From Antilocapra americana (Eukaryota; Chordata; Mammalia; Artiodactyla; Antilocapridae): DNA of 64,000 nt. Of this stretch, positions 1 to 12,000 are shown in pieces (the first letter of the stretch is position 1; the number at the start of each line of letters is the position of its first letter). The translations under genes and the position numbers were made by a program. The stretch covers positions 547,296-611,295 of the forward strand of contig ML664176.1 of the NCBI GenBank assembly GCA_007570785.1, written 5' to 3'. The notes under the pieces were generated by a model, which saw nothing but the letters and a program-made list of their open reading frames with translations, made no database searches and was not told where the DNA came from.

Positions 1-880
1 AAAAGATACCATTAAATGACTGAAAAGGCAAGAGGAGGAGAAAATTACTTGTAACATTTCTCCTCCATAACATAAACAACATAGACCAACAAAGAACTAA
101 CAAGCAAATAAACAAAAACCTGACAACAGTGAAAGAGTTTGAATAAGCAATTCACAAAAGTGAACATCCAAATGCTTATTAATCACATGAAAAAGTGTCC
201 AATTTCATAAATAACCAAGGAAAAGCAAATTAAAACAATAATGAGATGTTAATAATATACACCCACCAGCGTGACTAAAATTAAACTGACAATGCCAAGT
301 GTGGACAAGGATGTGGAGAAGATATAACCCTAACATACTGCTAATAAAAGTGTATATTGGTATAATCATTTGGGAAAGTTTTCTGGAATTATCTAACTGA
401 AGATAATGTAGCTTAAGCTATGACCCAGTAATTCCACTCTCAGGTATGTGCCCAAAAGCAATACATGCACGTTGCTCTCACAGACACTTACGTTCATAGA
501 TGCATTAACATAGAAACAACCGAAACAGGCTCCCAAAGTTAAATGCATCAATAAATGGTGGTATATTCTTAAAAGGGAAAATGTCAAAAAGAAAGATATT
601 GTTATATACAACATAAACTTCAAAAACTATTAAGCAAAGGAAGGTATAAATGAAAGAACTTTAGAATTCCATTGGTACAGAGCTGGCGAAAACAAAATGA
701 TTACGTTAGAAGGCGGGACACGGGTTACTAGTGGAGACGAGAAAGAAGGCTACATTGGGAAGTGGCACAAGATAGGTCTCTGGCAGTTTTCAGCTTCTTG
801 ATCTGGGTGTGAGTTATAGAGGTGCAGACTTTGTTATGTAATTCCTTGAGCTGCACATTTTTCATTTTTCTCCTGCATTG
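1..880 (+). mobile_element. Old L1 3' fragment
   Basis: Sense L1 ORF2-end/3' UTR pattern: GACAATGCCAAGTGTGGACA, CCAGTAATTCCACTCTCAGG, later TTCTTGATCTGGGTGTGAGT. Lies in the last visible ICE2 intron; left end cut by the window. Confidence 0.75.
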
Positions 881-1164
881 GCAGGTGCGTTCTTTACCAC
901 CTGGGAGGTCCTTTTCTTTTCACTTTTCTGAATGTATGATATACTTGTTGTTGTTGTTTTAGCCTGCTTTTAATCTTTGATTAAGAAATCCTTTTTTTTT
1001 TTAAGAAATCCTTTTTTACTCTTATATTTTTATCTAAAATTTAGGCTAACAGCTATTTTTTTCTCAGTACAAAAATATACGAAGTATAACTTCAGTGTCT
1101 TGTGGTATTTATTTTCATTAACGAGAAGTGTACTTTTAGGGCAATATATTACATAATATAATAA

Positions 1165-1245
1165 AGTGAAGGACAGGGAAGTCTGGCGTGCTGCAGTCCA
1201 TGGGGTTGCAAAGAATCAGACATGGCTGACTGGCTGAACAACAAA
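1165..1245 (+). mobile_element. Bov-tA 3' fragment
   Basis: GGGAAGTCTGGCGTGCTGCA ... GACTGGCTGAACAACAA, the tail end of a Bov-tA SINE. Confidence 0.85.
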
Positions 1246-1319
1246 AATTACATAATCATTGTAAGAAGAAGGATTTGTGTATAGAGTCCCTGAGTAATTC
1301 AACAAAATATTATTATTAT

Positions 1320-1437
1320 TACTATTTTGACTGCACTGTGTGGCTTGTGGTATCTTTTCCTCAATCAGGGACTGGACACAGGGCCATGGCAGTGAGAGCA
1401 CTGAGTTGTAACCACTGGACTACCAGAGAATTCTCTG
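1320..1437 (-). mobile_element. CHR-2-type SINE, diverged
   Basis: GGCTTGTGGTATCTTTTCCT ... CCACTGGACTACCAGAGAA, reverse orientation. Confidence 0.7.
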
Positions 1438-1589
1438 AACAAAATATTATTATGTCCATTACCTACAGATGAGAAAGCTGAGGACTCACAAGCTTAAATG
1501 ATTTTACCCAAAGTAAAAAGAAAACTGTTAAGTATGAAGTACTCATACACGTATCTTTTGACTCACACATTCAGCATGATTTCTACATT

Positions 1590-1755
1590 CCATTGTAATG
1601 GAAAAGCACAGGCTGTGGAATCAGAAAACACATGGATATAAATCCCGGATTTCCCACAAGCTGTAATTTTGACCAATAAACTCTATAAGCCTCAGTTTCC
1701 TCATCTGTAAAACAAAGATAGACAACACTTATTTTACAGAATAGTGAGGATTAGT
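1590..1755 (+). mobile_element. MIR SINE
   Basis: GGCTGTGGAATCAGAAAACA, then CCTCAGTTTCCTCATCTGTA, the MIR core signature, followed by AATAGTGAGGATTAG. Confidence 0.85.
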
Positions 1756-2117
1756 AATAATGGATATACAGTCCTTGACCTACAATCATATACTTCACTA
1801 ATGACAGAAATACTGCTATATTACTTAATATATAGAAAAATACACATATACATGTATATATATACACACATACAGTTTCTAAGGAAAATTTTGGAGTATT
1901 TCAAGTATATTATAATTTGGTTTGAGAGTGGTAGATACATAAGGAAGCAAAAGGAGAGAACAAAACAAAATACACAGCAATATCCTAAGAGCTATTATAT
2001 TGGAAGCCTAAGAGGAGCAGAAGCTAAAAGGACAAGAATAGTACAGGGAGGAAGACTGACACACAGAATCAAAAAACCGAATACTTGAAAAGAAACACGT
2101 TACTAATTTCAAGTGTA

Positions 2118-2990
2118 TTGTTCAGTTGCTAAGCCAAGTCCAACTCTTTGTGACCCCATGAACTGCAGCATGCCAGGCTTCCTCATTCTTCACTATCTAC
2201 CAGTTTGCTCAAACTCATGTCCATTGAATCAGTGATGCCATCCAATCATATCATACTCTTCTCCTGTCCTCAATCTTTCCCAGCATCAGAGTCTTTTCCA
2301 GTGAGTCCGCTCTTTGCATCAGGTGGCCAAAGTATTGCAGCTTCAGCACCAGTCCTTGCAGTGAGTATCAGGGTTGATTTCCTTTAGGATTGACTGGTTT
2401 CATCTCCTTGCAGTCCAAGGGACTCTCAAGAGTCTTTTCTAACATCACAGTTCAAAGTATCAATTCTTCAGCACTCAGCCTTCTTTATGATCCAATTCTC
2501 ACATAGTACATGACTATTAGAACAACTGTAGCTTGACTATAAAGACCTTTGTTGACAAAGTGATGTCTCTGCTTTTTTTTTTTAAATTTTCTTTACTTTA
2601 TTGTGTTGGTTTTGCCATACATTGACATGAAACCGCCATGGGTTTACATATGCTCCCCCTCCAGAACCCCCCCTCCCTCCTCCCTCCTGATTCCCTCCCC
2701 CTGGGTCATCTCGGTGCACCAGCCCCGAGCATCAGCCCTGGGCAGGCGATTGATTTCACATATGATAATTAACATGTTTAATGCCATTCTCCCATATCAT
2801 CCCACCCTTGCCCTCTTCCACAGAGTCCACGAGTCTTTTTAATATACTGTCTAGGTTTGTTATAGCTTTTCTTCCAAAGAGCAAGCATCTTTCAATTTTG
2901 TGGCTATAGTCACCATCTGCATTGATTTTGGAGCCCAAGAAAATGAAATCTATCACTATTTTTTCCCCATCTACTTGCCATGAAGTGTAT
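2118..2990 (-). mobile_element. BovB (RTE) LINE 3' fragment, split by an L1
   Basis: Antisense BovB 3' sequence at 2118-2570 (GTTCAGTTGCTAAGCCAAGT ... GTTGACAAAGTGATGTCTCT) resumes at 2832-2990 (ATATACTGTCTAGGTTTGTT ... CTACTTGCCATGAAGTG). In its own sense this is the RTE ORF2 C-terminal part and tail. Confidence 0.9.
2571..2831 (-). mobile_element. Ruminant L1 3' end nested in BovB
   Basis: T run followed by GTGTTGGTTTTGCCATACAT and CCCCCTGGGTCATCTCGGTG, to CCTCTTCCACAGAGTCCA: the 3' UTR of the ruminant L1 in reverse, 5'-truncated. It splits a BovB copy and is therefore younger. Confidence 0.9.
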
Positions 2991-3655
2991 ACTATAACTC
3001 ATATCTAGCAAAGCATCATACAGGTAAAAACAATTTCAATTAGCATTTATTTAGATGTCAAAGGGAAATAATAAATACTTTTGAAGAGAGATGTACTAAA
3101 TAATATTTTGTATATATCTTTTATCTCTACCATCTGTAGATAGGCACTCTCCTTTAAAACTAAAACCACTAAGTCTACACAATGTAAGGTAAAACTACAA
3201 AATAAAGAGACTAAGTAACAAGTCACGCATGCTACTTTAGTCAGACCTGATAAATAACTTATTTTAATTATATTCAGTCATTCCAGACACCATGAGGACA
3301 AACTTGACTATTATTTTGTTTTTATCTTATTTCCTGAAAGTAACTGTAGCAAAAACTTATTTACGAGTCCATTCTCCTAACTCCCTTCCTATTGCAACAT
3401 TTCTCTTAATTTAAAGAGTAATAAAATAAATTGTAAAAAACCTCAGAACTCACAGATGTTTTTAAAATAGTATTTCGAAACATTCACCCCCACATGAAAA
3501 ACAAAACACCCAAACACCACATAAGAATACACCATAAGTTTCTCACCAAACAGTTGTCAAAGACACTAAATACACCACCTCATTACACTAAAATGAATGG
3601 CTTATCAATAGATAGGATTCACTGATGATAAACATCACTTATGACTTTACAGAGT

Positions 3656-4448
3656 ACAGTAGTCCCCCCATCCACAGGTGACACAATCCAAGAGCCGCCC
3701 AGTAGATTCCTGAAACTGACAGTACCAAACTTTATATATACTGCTTTTTCCTACACATACATACCTATAATAAAGTTTATGTATAAATTAGGCACCGTAA
3801 GAGTTTAACAGCAATAATTATAAGATAGAACAATTTTAACAATATAATATAAGATTTCTGAATATGGTGTGTCTCTCCCTCCCTCTCTCTCAAAATATCT
3901 TACATACTGAATGCCTTTTCCATTTTAACTAATACTTATCTGCTCTGCGACAATAACCTTTGAGGTTTGAGGTTTGTTTTGCAGTTTGACAGCAAAACAA
4001 ACATGAGTTCTTTTTCCTTCATAACTTTAAGATAGAAGATTTGTTCTGACCACAAATCTCTGTCACACAGCATATAAATTTTCTTCCCTAATTAAGAAAA
4101 GAAAGTTGAAAACTTTCACCTTTTCACTTAAAGGCAGCAGTCTGCAGTTTTCCCTAGGCATATCTAAGTCGCCAGCATCACATGCTCCTGCACGTTGGGG
4201 CTGCTAAGTGAAAAAGGGTTACCTGAAGAGAAGCACTGATGACTGAGATGCTACAAGTGATGAACGGGCTGGAGAGACCAGAAAAGGGGTGACTCGCATC
4301 CTGGGCACTGCACAAAATGGTGTGCTTTTTAAAACCCATGACCTGCTTATTTCTGGAATCTTTCATTTACTATTTCAGACCATGGTTGACTAGTTGAAGA
4401 TAACTGAAACCACAGAGTAAAACTGCAATTAAGGGGTGACTATTGCCC
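3656..4448. mobile_element. Tigger2/MER2-type DNA transposon relic
   Basis: Terminal inverted repeat CAGTAGTCCCCCCATCC at the left pairs with AAGGGGTGACTATTG at the right. Internal ATAAATTAGGCACCGTAAGA and GATAGAACAATTTTAACAAT are family landmarks. No transposase frame survives. Confidence 0.75.
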
Positions 4449-5046
4449 TTTTGATGAAGTAAACCATATAGATATAAATGATGGTAGTTTTCTTTGTTAA
4501 ACTTTACATTAAAAAAAAAAAACCTTAAATGTTTAAGTCAAGAATGTCTATTCTCTGTTAGTACTTTAAAAAGGATTTCAATAGTAAGTTTTTGTTTGGT
4601 CCCCTCCTAACACAGATGTGGCTGACAATTGCTTTCAAGTAGTTTACATGAAGACTGTTGGTGGGTTTCATAGCAACAGGTCTTTGGAGGAACACTGAAA
4701 TTGTGGTTGTTGACTGAAAACTACTACACGAAACTTCTGGCAGTGTGTATGAAGAGGTAAGAAGAGGCTAGAGCACCACCAAACTTTGGTTACTTCCTTT
4801 TGGGGCTAAGTAGAGAGAGTGAATCAATGATCTAATTAATTAACACTCTCATAAAATATGAAGACAAAATATTGATTAACCAAAATACAAAAAAGGTTTT
4901 CAAGTGACTGACCTATTTTTGGATCAACCAAGAAAAGCACACTTATAACACTTAATTACATACCAGAAATTATGCTAAGCACTACAAGAATATAAAGTTT
5001 CATCAGACTCTGACTTTAAACCAGTTACTGTCTACTGGGAAGACAG

Positions 5047-5242
5047 TGAAGTGAAAGTCACTCAGTCGTGTCCGACTCTTTGCGACCCCCGTGGACTATA
5101 CAGTCCATGGAATCCTTCAGGCCAGAATACTGGAGTAGGTAGCCTTTCCCTTCTCCAGGGGATCTTCCCAACCCAAGGATTGAACCCAGGTCTCCCATAT
5201 TGCAGGTGGATTCTTTACCAGCTGAGCCACAAGGGAAGCCCA
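5047..5242 (-). mobile_element. Bov-tA SINE
   Basis: AAGTGAAAGTCACTCAGTCG ... GAGCCACAAGGGAAGCCCA, full-length reverse copy. Confidence 0.95.
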
Positions 5243-5958
5243 ATGGGAAGATAGGACAGGATTTAAAAAAAAAACAAGTAGAAAGCAACAAGCTGTAAAA
5301 CTGGTTAAAAAAAGGCAATGCATTGAGATATCAAAGGAAGGAAATCACATGAAGGAAGGGCAGCTTAAAATGGCTGGCATGGAATGAAATATAAGGGATG
5401 AATTGAGAAGTGTAGGAGTAAGCATTCCAATGGAATGGAACAATATCAATAACGATTATCAGGTAATCCTTTGTGTGAAGTCTGTTAACTGTACATGAAC
5501 CCAGCCAACACAAATTAAGATACTGCCTAACTATTCCTCTAACAAAAAACAAAGTAAATAAACTATTTCATCAAGATAATATGTGAGATTTAATAAATTT
5601 CACAAATTTAAGAAAATTTCAAAAAATATATTTTAAAACCAATTACATAGTACTTTTAAAAGAAGCTTTTTAGAAAACACATCTATATTTTTTCATAACA
5701 CTCCTAAATATTTTAAAAATAAAATGATTACTTTGACATTCATGTGCAACTAATAAGGGAATAAGAGAGAAATCAAAACATATGATAGTCACTACTCACA
5801 CTCTGCTATTTAACTCTGCAGTAGAAATGTTTTAATAGAAAGAAATACTAATACAGTCAGAAAACTGAAAATTAAAAGTACATAATTTACAGATGAATTG
5901 AACTGTGTATATTTACAAAGGAATTAAAAAGGAGAACAAAGCCTCCTGTTTAACTTAC

Positions 5959-6088
5959 CAACATAAAATGAGCAGTTGGAATGCAATAAACTTTCAGTCC
6001 ATAAGCGACAGAGTTCACTTTCAGTCAGAGCTTCAACTCCATAACAAGCTTGATACTCTACTTTTGGTAGTACATAAACTGGAAATTG
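5959..6088 (-). CDS. ICE2: ICE2 coding exon 11 (residues 767-810)
   Basis: 130 nt between acceptor AATTGCAG/CAATTTCC and donor GTTG/GTAAGT. It encodes QFPVYVLPKVEYQACYGVEA, then LTESELCRLWTESLLHSNCS and FYV plus one base of a Gly codon. This is the heart of the NARG2_C region. I could not find the next human exon (beginning HIDAFTSK) in 1-5958, so the gene continues left of the window. The exon is easy to miss because no ATG-initiated frame covers it. Confidence 0.94.
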
Positions 6089-9000
6089 CTGCAATTCAAG
6101 GTTATACTCTTATAAAGCTTTATTAATTTACTATCAACAGTAAATACATTTGCTTATATCACTTTGCCACTTTCAAAATGCTTTCAGGTAATCTTATTTT
6201 ATCATTTCAAATACAGTTGGATGCAGACAGAAAGATGGATAGAACCCTTAGTAGACATGGGCAGTGGTGGATAAAAAAGAGATCGTGAACCAAGAGCCAC
6301 CCCCACCCCCAACCAAAATCAACATACCTCTCCACACATAAACATATTTTATTTCTGTCCCTGAACATGGCTGACAGAATCCTTGGAATAAAGCCTGGGT
6401 TACATAATTGCCCAAAGGTTCAAAACTGGAAGCTGGGAAGCCACGACTGTAATTCTCAAGAGGGTAAAAAAAAGTATGATATTTTCTTGCCCTTTTAAAC
6501 CATTAGTCACCCACTTCAGTGTTCTTGCCTGGAGAATCCCAGGGAAGGCGGAGCCTGGCGGGCTATTTATGGGGTTGCACAGAGACGGACAAGACTGAAG
6601 AGACTTAGCAGCAGCAGCAAACCATCAGTCACACCGTCTCAGGCTTAAATACTCTGAGCAGCTAGTTTTCATTCTACAAATATATGACCACTAATACTTA
6701 CATTAATACGCATGGATGTTGCTCTCTCCATTAATACAAAATACTTTATTCCAGACACTACGTACTTGGCAAATTAGCCGTTTAGCGTTTAATTGGTCAG
6801 GACTGTACAGATTAAGCAAAATGACTATACCTACGACTAGTCTAAATGAGGAGATGTAAGGAAATACATGCCTGTAAAATAATATAATGCTAGTCATGTT
6901 CACTGTGCTTATATTAACTCGTTCCTGTCCAAGAAAATTCTAATCTTAATAGCAGTCTCTTCATTTCTAGCTGCAGAGGGAAAAACACATGATTCAAGGA
7001 ACTTAGAGTTATATAGCCAGTTAGTACTTGTGAAATTGGGCTTCCCTGGGGTTTCCCAGGTGGCTCAGTGGTAACAATCCACCTGCCAATGCAGGAGATG
7101 CAGGCAATGCAGGTTTCATTCCTAGGTCAGGAAGATTCCCCAGAGGAGGAAATGGCAACCCACTCAAATATTCTTGCCTGGGAAATCCTATGGACAGAAG
7201 AGGCTGGTGGGCTGCAGTCCATGGGGTTGCAAAGAATTGGACACGACTTAGTGACTGAACAACAACTTCTGACGTTATACTAAGCTGTCTTTCACTTTTA
7301 TACTTGAAACTACTTTATAAATGTTTCAGAATGACTTATTTCATAAACTGGCGAATTTAGTGGGCCTAACATAATGGTGATGTTAAGAATAATTTAAACC
7401 CGGTAAAATTTCTGTGAACAATAACTTTGGTTCATTATTACCTTTGCATATTGTAAAACTCAACAGCAGTGCTTCTTAAATTTCAATGTGCACGTGAATA
7501 ACTATTTTAACATAAATGCAGAATCTGAGGTAAAAACCAAGTCTATACATGTTTAACAAGCTGTTGTTCCCGGGGCCAACGTTTGAGTAGTAAGCTCCCT
7601 ACAGTGTCTCCTTAATTAAAAAAAAAATTATGATAAAGATAACATTATTGCTGTGTGCTAACATACTTCAGTTGTGGCTGACTCTTTGTGGCCCTATAGA
7701 CTGTAGCCTGCAGGTTCCTGTGTCCATGGGAATCTCCAGGCAAGAATACTGGAGTGGGCTGCCTTGCTAAAATCATTTAATTGTATTATAATTCTTTAGC
7801 AATTGGTAATCTGCATGTATGGTTGCTTATAGTTGCAAATAAAAAGCAGAGATAAAGAAATGAAGGCTCAAGGGTTAAGATACGTGTTCAAGGACACATA
7901 ATCAGTTTACAGCAGAGTTGGAAAAAGAATAAATGAGAAAGAAGATCCTCTTTTGGATCACGAATAGGTAATAGAATTAATTCAAGATTTCTTTCAAATT
8001 AAAAAACATTACACTTTCTGAAGAAAGTACTCTGGGGGATTTTCTTTGATAATGCTGTCATATCTATAAATCCAAGTCTTGAATCTGGTATTAATTTATG
8101 TATTCTACTGCCATCTCCAGGAAGCCAAAGGAAGGAAGTCTGAATATTTTCTCAGTACTCCAAAATTAAAGTGAAATTTTAAGTACAAAGTTTTCAAATT
8201 ATAAAAATTAAACTTACTGTTTTCTTTATCCCTCAATTGTTCACTTCTAACTGAAAGCTTCTCTTGGTTTTCTGCCTTCCAATTTATCACGAAAACCTTC
8301 CAAACTTTTACATACATTCCTAAATATTTCATGGTTAGTATTCTGTCACTAGCATAGTGACATAGCTAGTATCCCAATAGGCACATTTCTGTTGTTTCCT
8401 AAGATTCAAGCACCTTCAGGATACTTTTTTCTGGCCCGAGAATGCCAATGTAAACTTCAAGATAATTGGATCTAAATTTTTTAATCACTTCAGAATGTAA
8501 CTCTTAGGACATTTGGTTAACTGAGACAGACAATAATATAATATTAAATCATTCAGAGGTTATCTGGTCTGGATTTCATAACTACATGTAGAACTCTGTA
8601 AGTTCTAGCTTCATCTTGTGTTCCAAATTAGCCTCTTTTTCATCATTTGAGAGTGGCTGCTGTTCTAGGTTCCCCTGTTGTACAAGATTAAGCAGAATCT
8701 TGATGAGAAAAAATGAATGATACTGGAAACTAAAATCTCAACTACAGTAACAGAGAATTGAAGAACCAAAGGAAAAACAAAAAGAAGAAATGAGGTTCTT
8801 GGATAGCAGAAATTGAAGAGACTTCTGAGTGTTTTAAAACTAGATCTAAACCAGTTGGTTTTTAAGAAGGAAATGTTAATGAGGATGCATTCTTACCTAA
8901 TTGGAGTTTAAAACACTACCGCTTCAAAATTTCAACTAGTGCCTCAATTTCCCTTCCCTATCATCCTCCTCTCTCAATTTTTTCTCACTTATTCAGTGTT

Positions 9001-12000
9001 TATTTATTGAGTTTCTATAGAACAAAACATTTGAGAAAAACAGATGAATAGGAGCTGATTCCGAAGGGAACACATTCTACTAAGGAATTTAAAGTACGTG
9101 TACTAAACTATCATATATAATGATAGATAAAATAAGTATTTGCTGAAAATTTTAAAATTATACTCCGGGTTTGACATAATCAGAAACAGAAGGCTCCTAT
9201 TTAGCTATTGTTTGGGGCTTGGTGGTTTTGATATATTTTGATGAAGAGTGAATACTCTCCTCTAAGGTTTTACAAATTTCACCTTGGTCAAGTGAATGAC
9301 AATGTCCTTAACAGGTTATCTCATTGAACAATTAAATCAGAGTCCAAAATATTCCTAGGCTATCCTTACTTAAGAGATCCTGCCAATCAATAATCTCTAA
9401 GTGTTATAAGCTGGTAGATCAATACACAGTGGTATGGGCTCACAGAAATGATGTTAGCCTCCAAATAAATCAGATAGCAAGTAAGAATGAATAAAATCTT
9501 GAAAATACAACCCAAAGCACTGACACTATATGTATTCAAGATGTCATGCTATGGCCATTAACTTCATCACAGTTAAGTACAGATGAGACAGGAAAAAATT
9601 AGCAAATAAAATCTTTTAATACAGAGAATACTTGTATTTATCAAAAAGGAGACTAAGATCAGACCTATAGCATTTTGTCTTTCCCTAATGTTCTCTTTTA
9701 AAAAACTCTCCACCATACGTTTAATTCAAAACCAGCTGGTTTCTAAAATTTCACGTCTGAACCAGCAATGAATATCAATTATGAGAACTTTTCTTCTCTT
9801 CTTTTTTAAATTCAGTTACACGTTAATATGATAAAAGTAGCAGTCAGGGACTTGATCCACAAGGGTCAATGCTGGAACATCAGTGCTCCTTAGCCCCAAA
9901 CACACTTTACATTCTAGTGATCACTCCAGATTCTTAATGGGTGGCAAGTTAAATAGCAAGAAACAGAGAACATCAAAAAAGGAAGGACCTGGGATTCGGA
10001 TGTAGGGGGTGTGGGTAATCTCCCACATGCCTCATAGGATGGCCTAAAACATTGAAAATAAAATAAAATAAAAAGAAAGGGAGGGAGGGAGGGGAAAAAA
10101 GGAAGGAAGAAAGGAAAGCAGGAGAAGGAAAGGAGAGGGGAAGGTAAGAAGAAAGGAAGACAAAAGGAAAGGAAAAGGAAGGAAGAAAAACGTGAAGTAT
10201 GATAAAATGGACACAACAGAAAAAATCTTATTAAGAAACAAAGGAGAGACTTCATTATTTCTTACATAATCATTTATACCATAAAAGCTCCTCTTTATTT
10301 ATCTAAATTCATTGGTTACACACACAAAAATCGAACTAACCTGAAAGAGCACTTAAAATATCAAATATAAAAAACTGCCAAACAAACCAATTACTCAAAC
10401 TGTAGCAAAAACTTTAAGGAAAATATTTATACCAAATCCCCAAAGAAATGATAGAGGAAAAAGTAAAGAAGACATTTAGTCTTTTATCAAGCCTGGGAAG
10501 ACATCCTCAAATGTGCATGAAAGCCCACCTTTAAAAATGCAAACTTCTAAAGTAACTCAAAAAGATTCTCAAAGAAAGAAAGAAAGAAAGGGGCCAATAA
10601 AGGAAAACCCAAATTCACAGAGAAAGCTGGAACATATGTACCAGTCTAGGTCAAGTCTATAATGGTGCTGTTTTTCACAAAGTTTATATAGAGTTCACAC
10701 AAGAATGTTATCAGCACTCATGACTATTACGTTCAACTGAACACTTTTATTAAAAGTGTTTTCAGTATTTTACTAAAAACTCTCGACCTGAAAAAACTAC
10801 TAAGAATGATCAATAACTTAAAATCAAACTTCATCACAATGGCATGTTCAATATTTGCTGTCCACCTACTTACGCTACGATATCCTAACTCCCAAGTAAC
10901 AACTTACTCTTCTGATTTTCTTCCGTTTTTTAGAACGTGGTCTGGTCTCTATCCTCTGGACACTGCATCGCACAAGTAACAAGAGGTCTTGCAGGCTAAA
11001 CAGCTTATAAACAAAATTTCCTTCCTGAGGAGCTACATATTCTGATGTATCTTCAACATAGTCCTGAAGTTCATATGGCAATCCTTTAAAAATAATGATA
11101 TTCATCATTTTTATTTTAAACTACATTACCCCTTCATCCATCATAATCAAAGATAAAACAACTGAACTACCAGCTTTCTATTTCCTCTGACCATTACACT
11201 ATTAGCATTTCTGTTTACTTTAACTGCAACTCCAGCAAGAGCTGAAATCGAAGCTTTAAAGTTCTCTTCCTTTTACCTTACTACCCTCACTGACAAATGT
11301 ATCAGTGAGACAACGTACGAAGTAAAAAGAAGAAAAGTTTTAAAAAGTAGTGATATTTATAACAGAGACAGACCTGAGGTGCAGCCTTGTATCTAATTTA
11401 CAAAATGAAAAAGTACAAAACTGCAGTCTAACACCAAGAATAAGTAAATTTAGATTAATGTATATTTATCATGATTTTTGACACATTTCCCCTCATCATT
11501 TCGGCAAACCACATTATCTATAGCTTATTGGCTGTTGTTAATGTTGAATAAACATAGGTTACAAAAATCCATACAACTGCGGGTGCATTTTTGGAGTGAA
11601 GGTTTTTACACAGTCAATGATCGCTCATTTTCCAATCAAAATGAACCATCAGTGACTATGTAAAGATCATAAACGTTATTACAAAGAGAAAGGATGGGAA
11701 TGAGGGGGGGAAACCTAAGGACAAGGAACAGGCAAAACAGTTAATATAAAATTCTTTGGAAATATTTACTTACGTCCTTTTGGCTTCTGAAAGGCACAAG
11801 GCCAGACCGACTTCGGCCAGCTAGAGGAATCTGACGGAGCAGAGGGTTGCTCAGAAATAGAAGGCTGTTTAGAATTTTCTGAATTCATTAAGGGCAATTC
11901 AGGTATTTTTCTGGAAATTGGTTTTAAGAGTTCATCCTGCATTTTTAAAATTTCTCCAACTGGATCAAATTTTTTATATACTCGTTTGATAGGTTTTTTT

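Larger units (their letters stand above)
1..5958 (-). other. ICE2 intron after coding exon 11
   Basis: No exon was found here despite a search for the expected next ICE2 segment. Contents: an L1 fragment, Bov-tA and CHR-2 pieces, a MIR, BovB with a nested L1, a Tigger-type transposon and another Bov-tA. 2990-3650 and 4450-5045 are unassigned. Confidence 0.75.
6089..10907 (-). other. ICE2 intron between coding exons 10 and 11
   Basis: Three Bov-tA copies at 6508-7768 and a polypurine tract at 10067-10195; 7770-10060 shows AT-rich unassigned sequence. Confidence 0.8.

Noticed and set aside
1744..2088. 114-residue plus-strand frame in an ICE2 intron
   Set aside because: It begins at a MIR tail, crosses TA-rich DNA and has no recognisable domain or splice context.
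9914..10255. 113-residue Phe/Leu/Ser/Pro-rich frame
   Set aside because: It reads across a polypyrimidine repeat and has the composition of that repeat.
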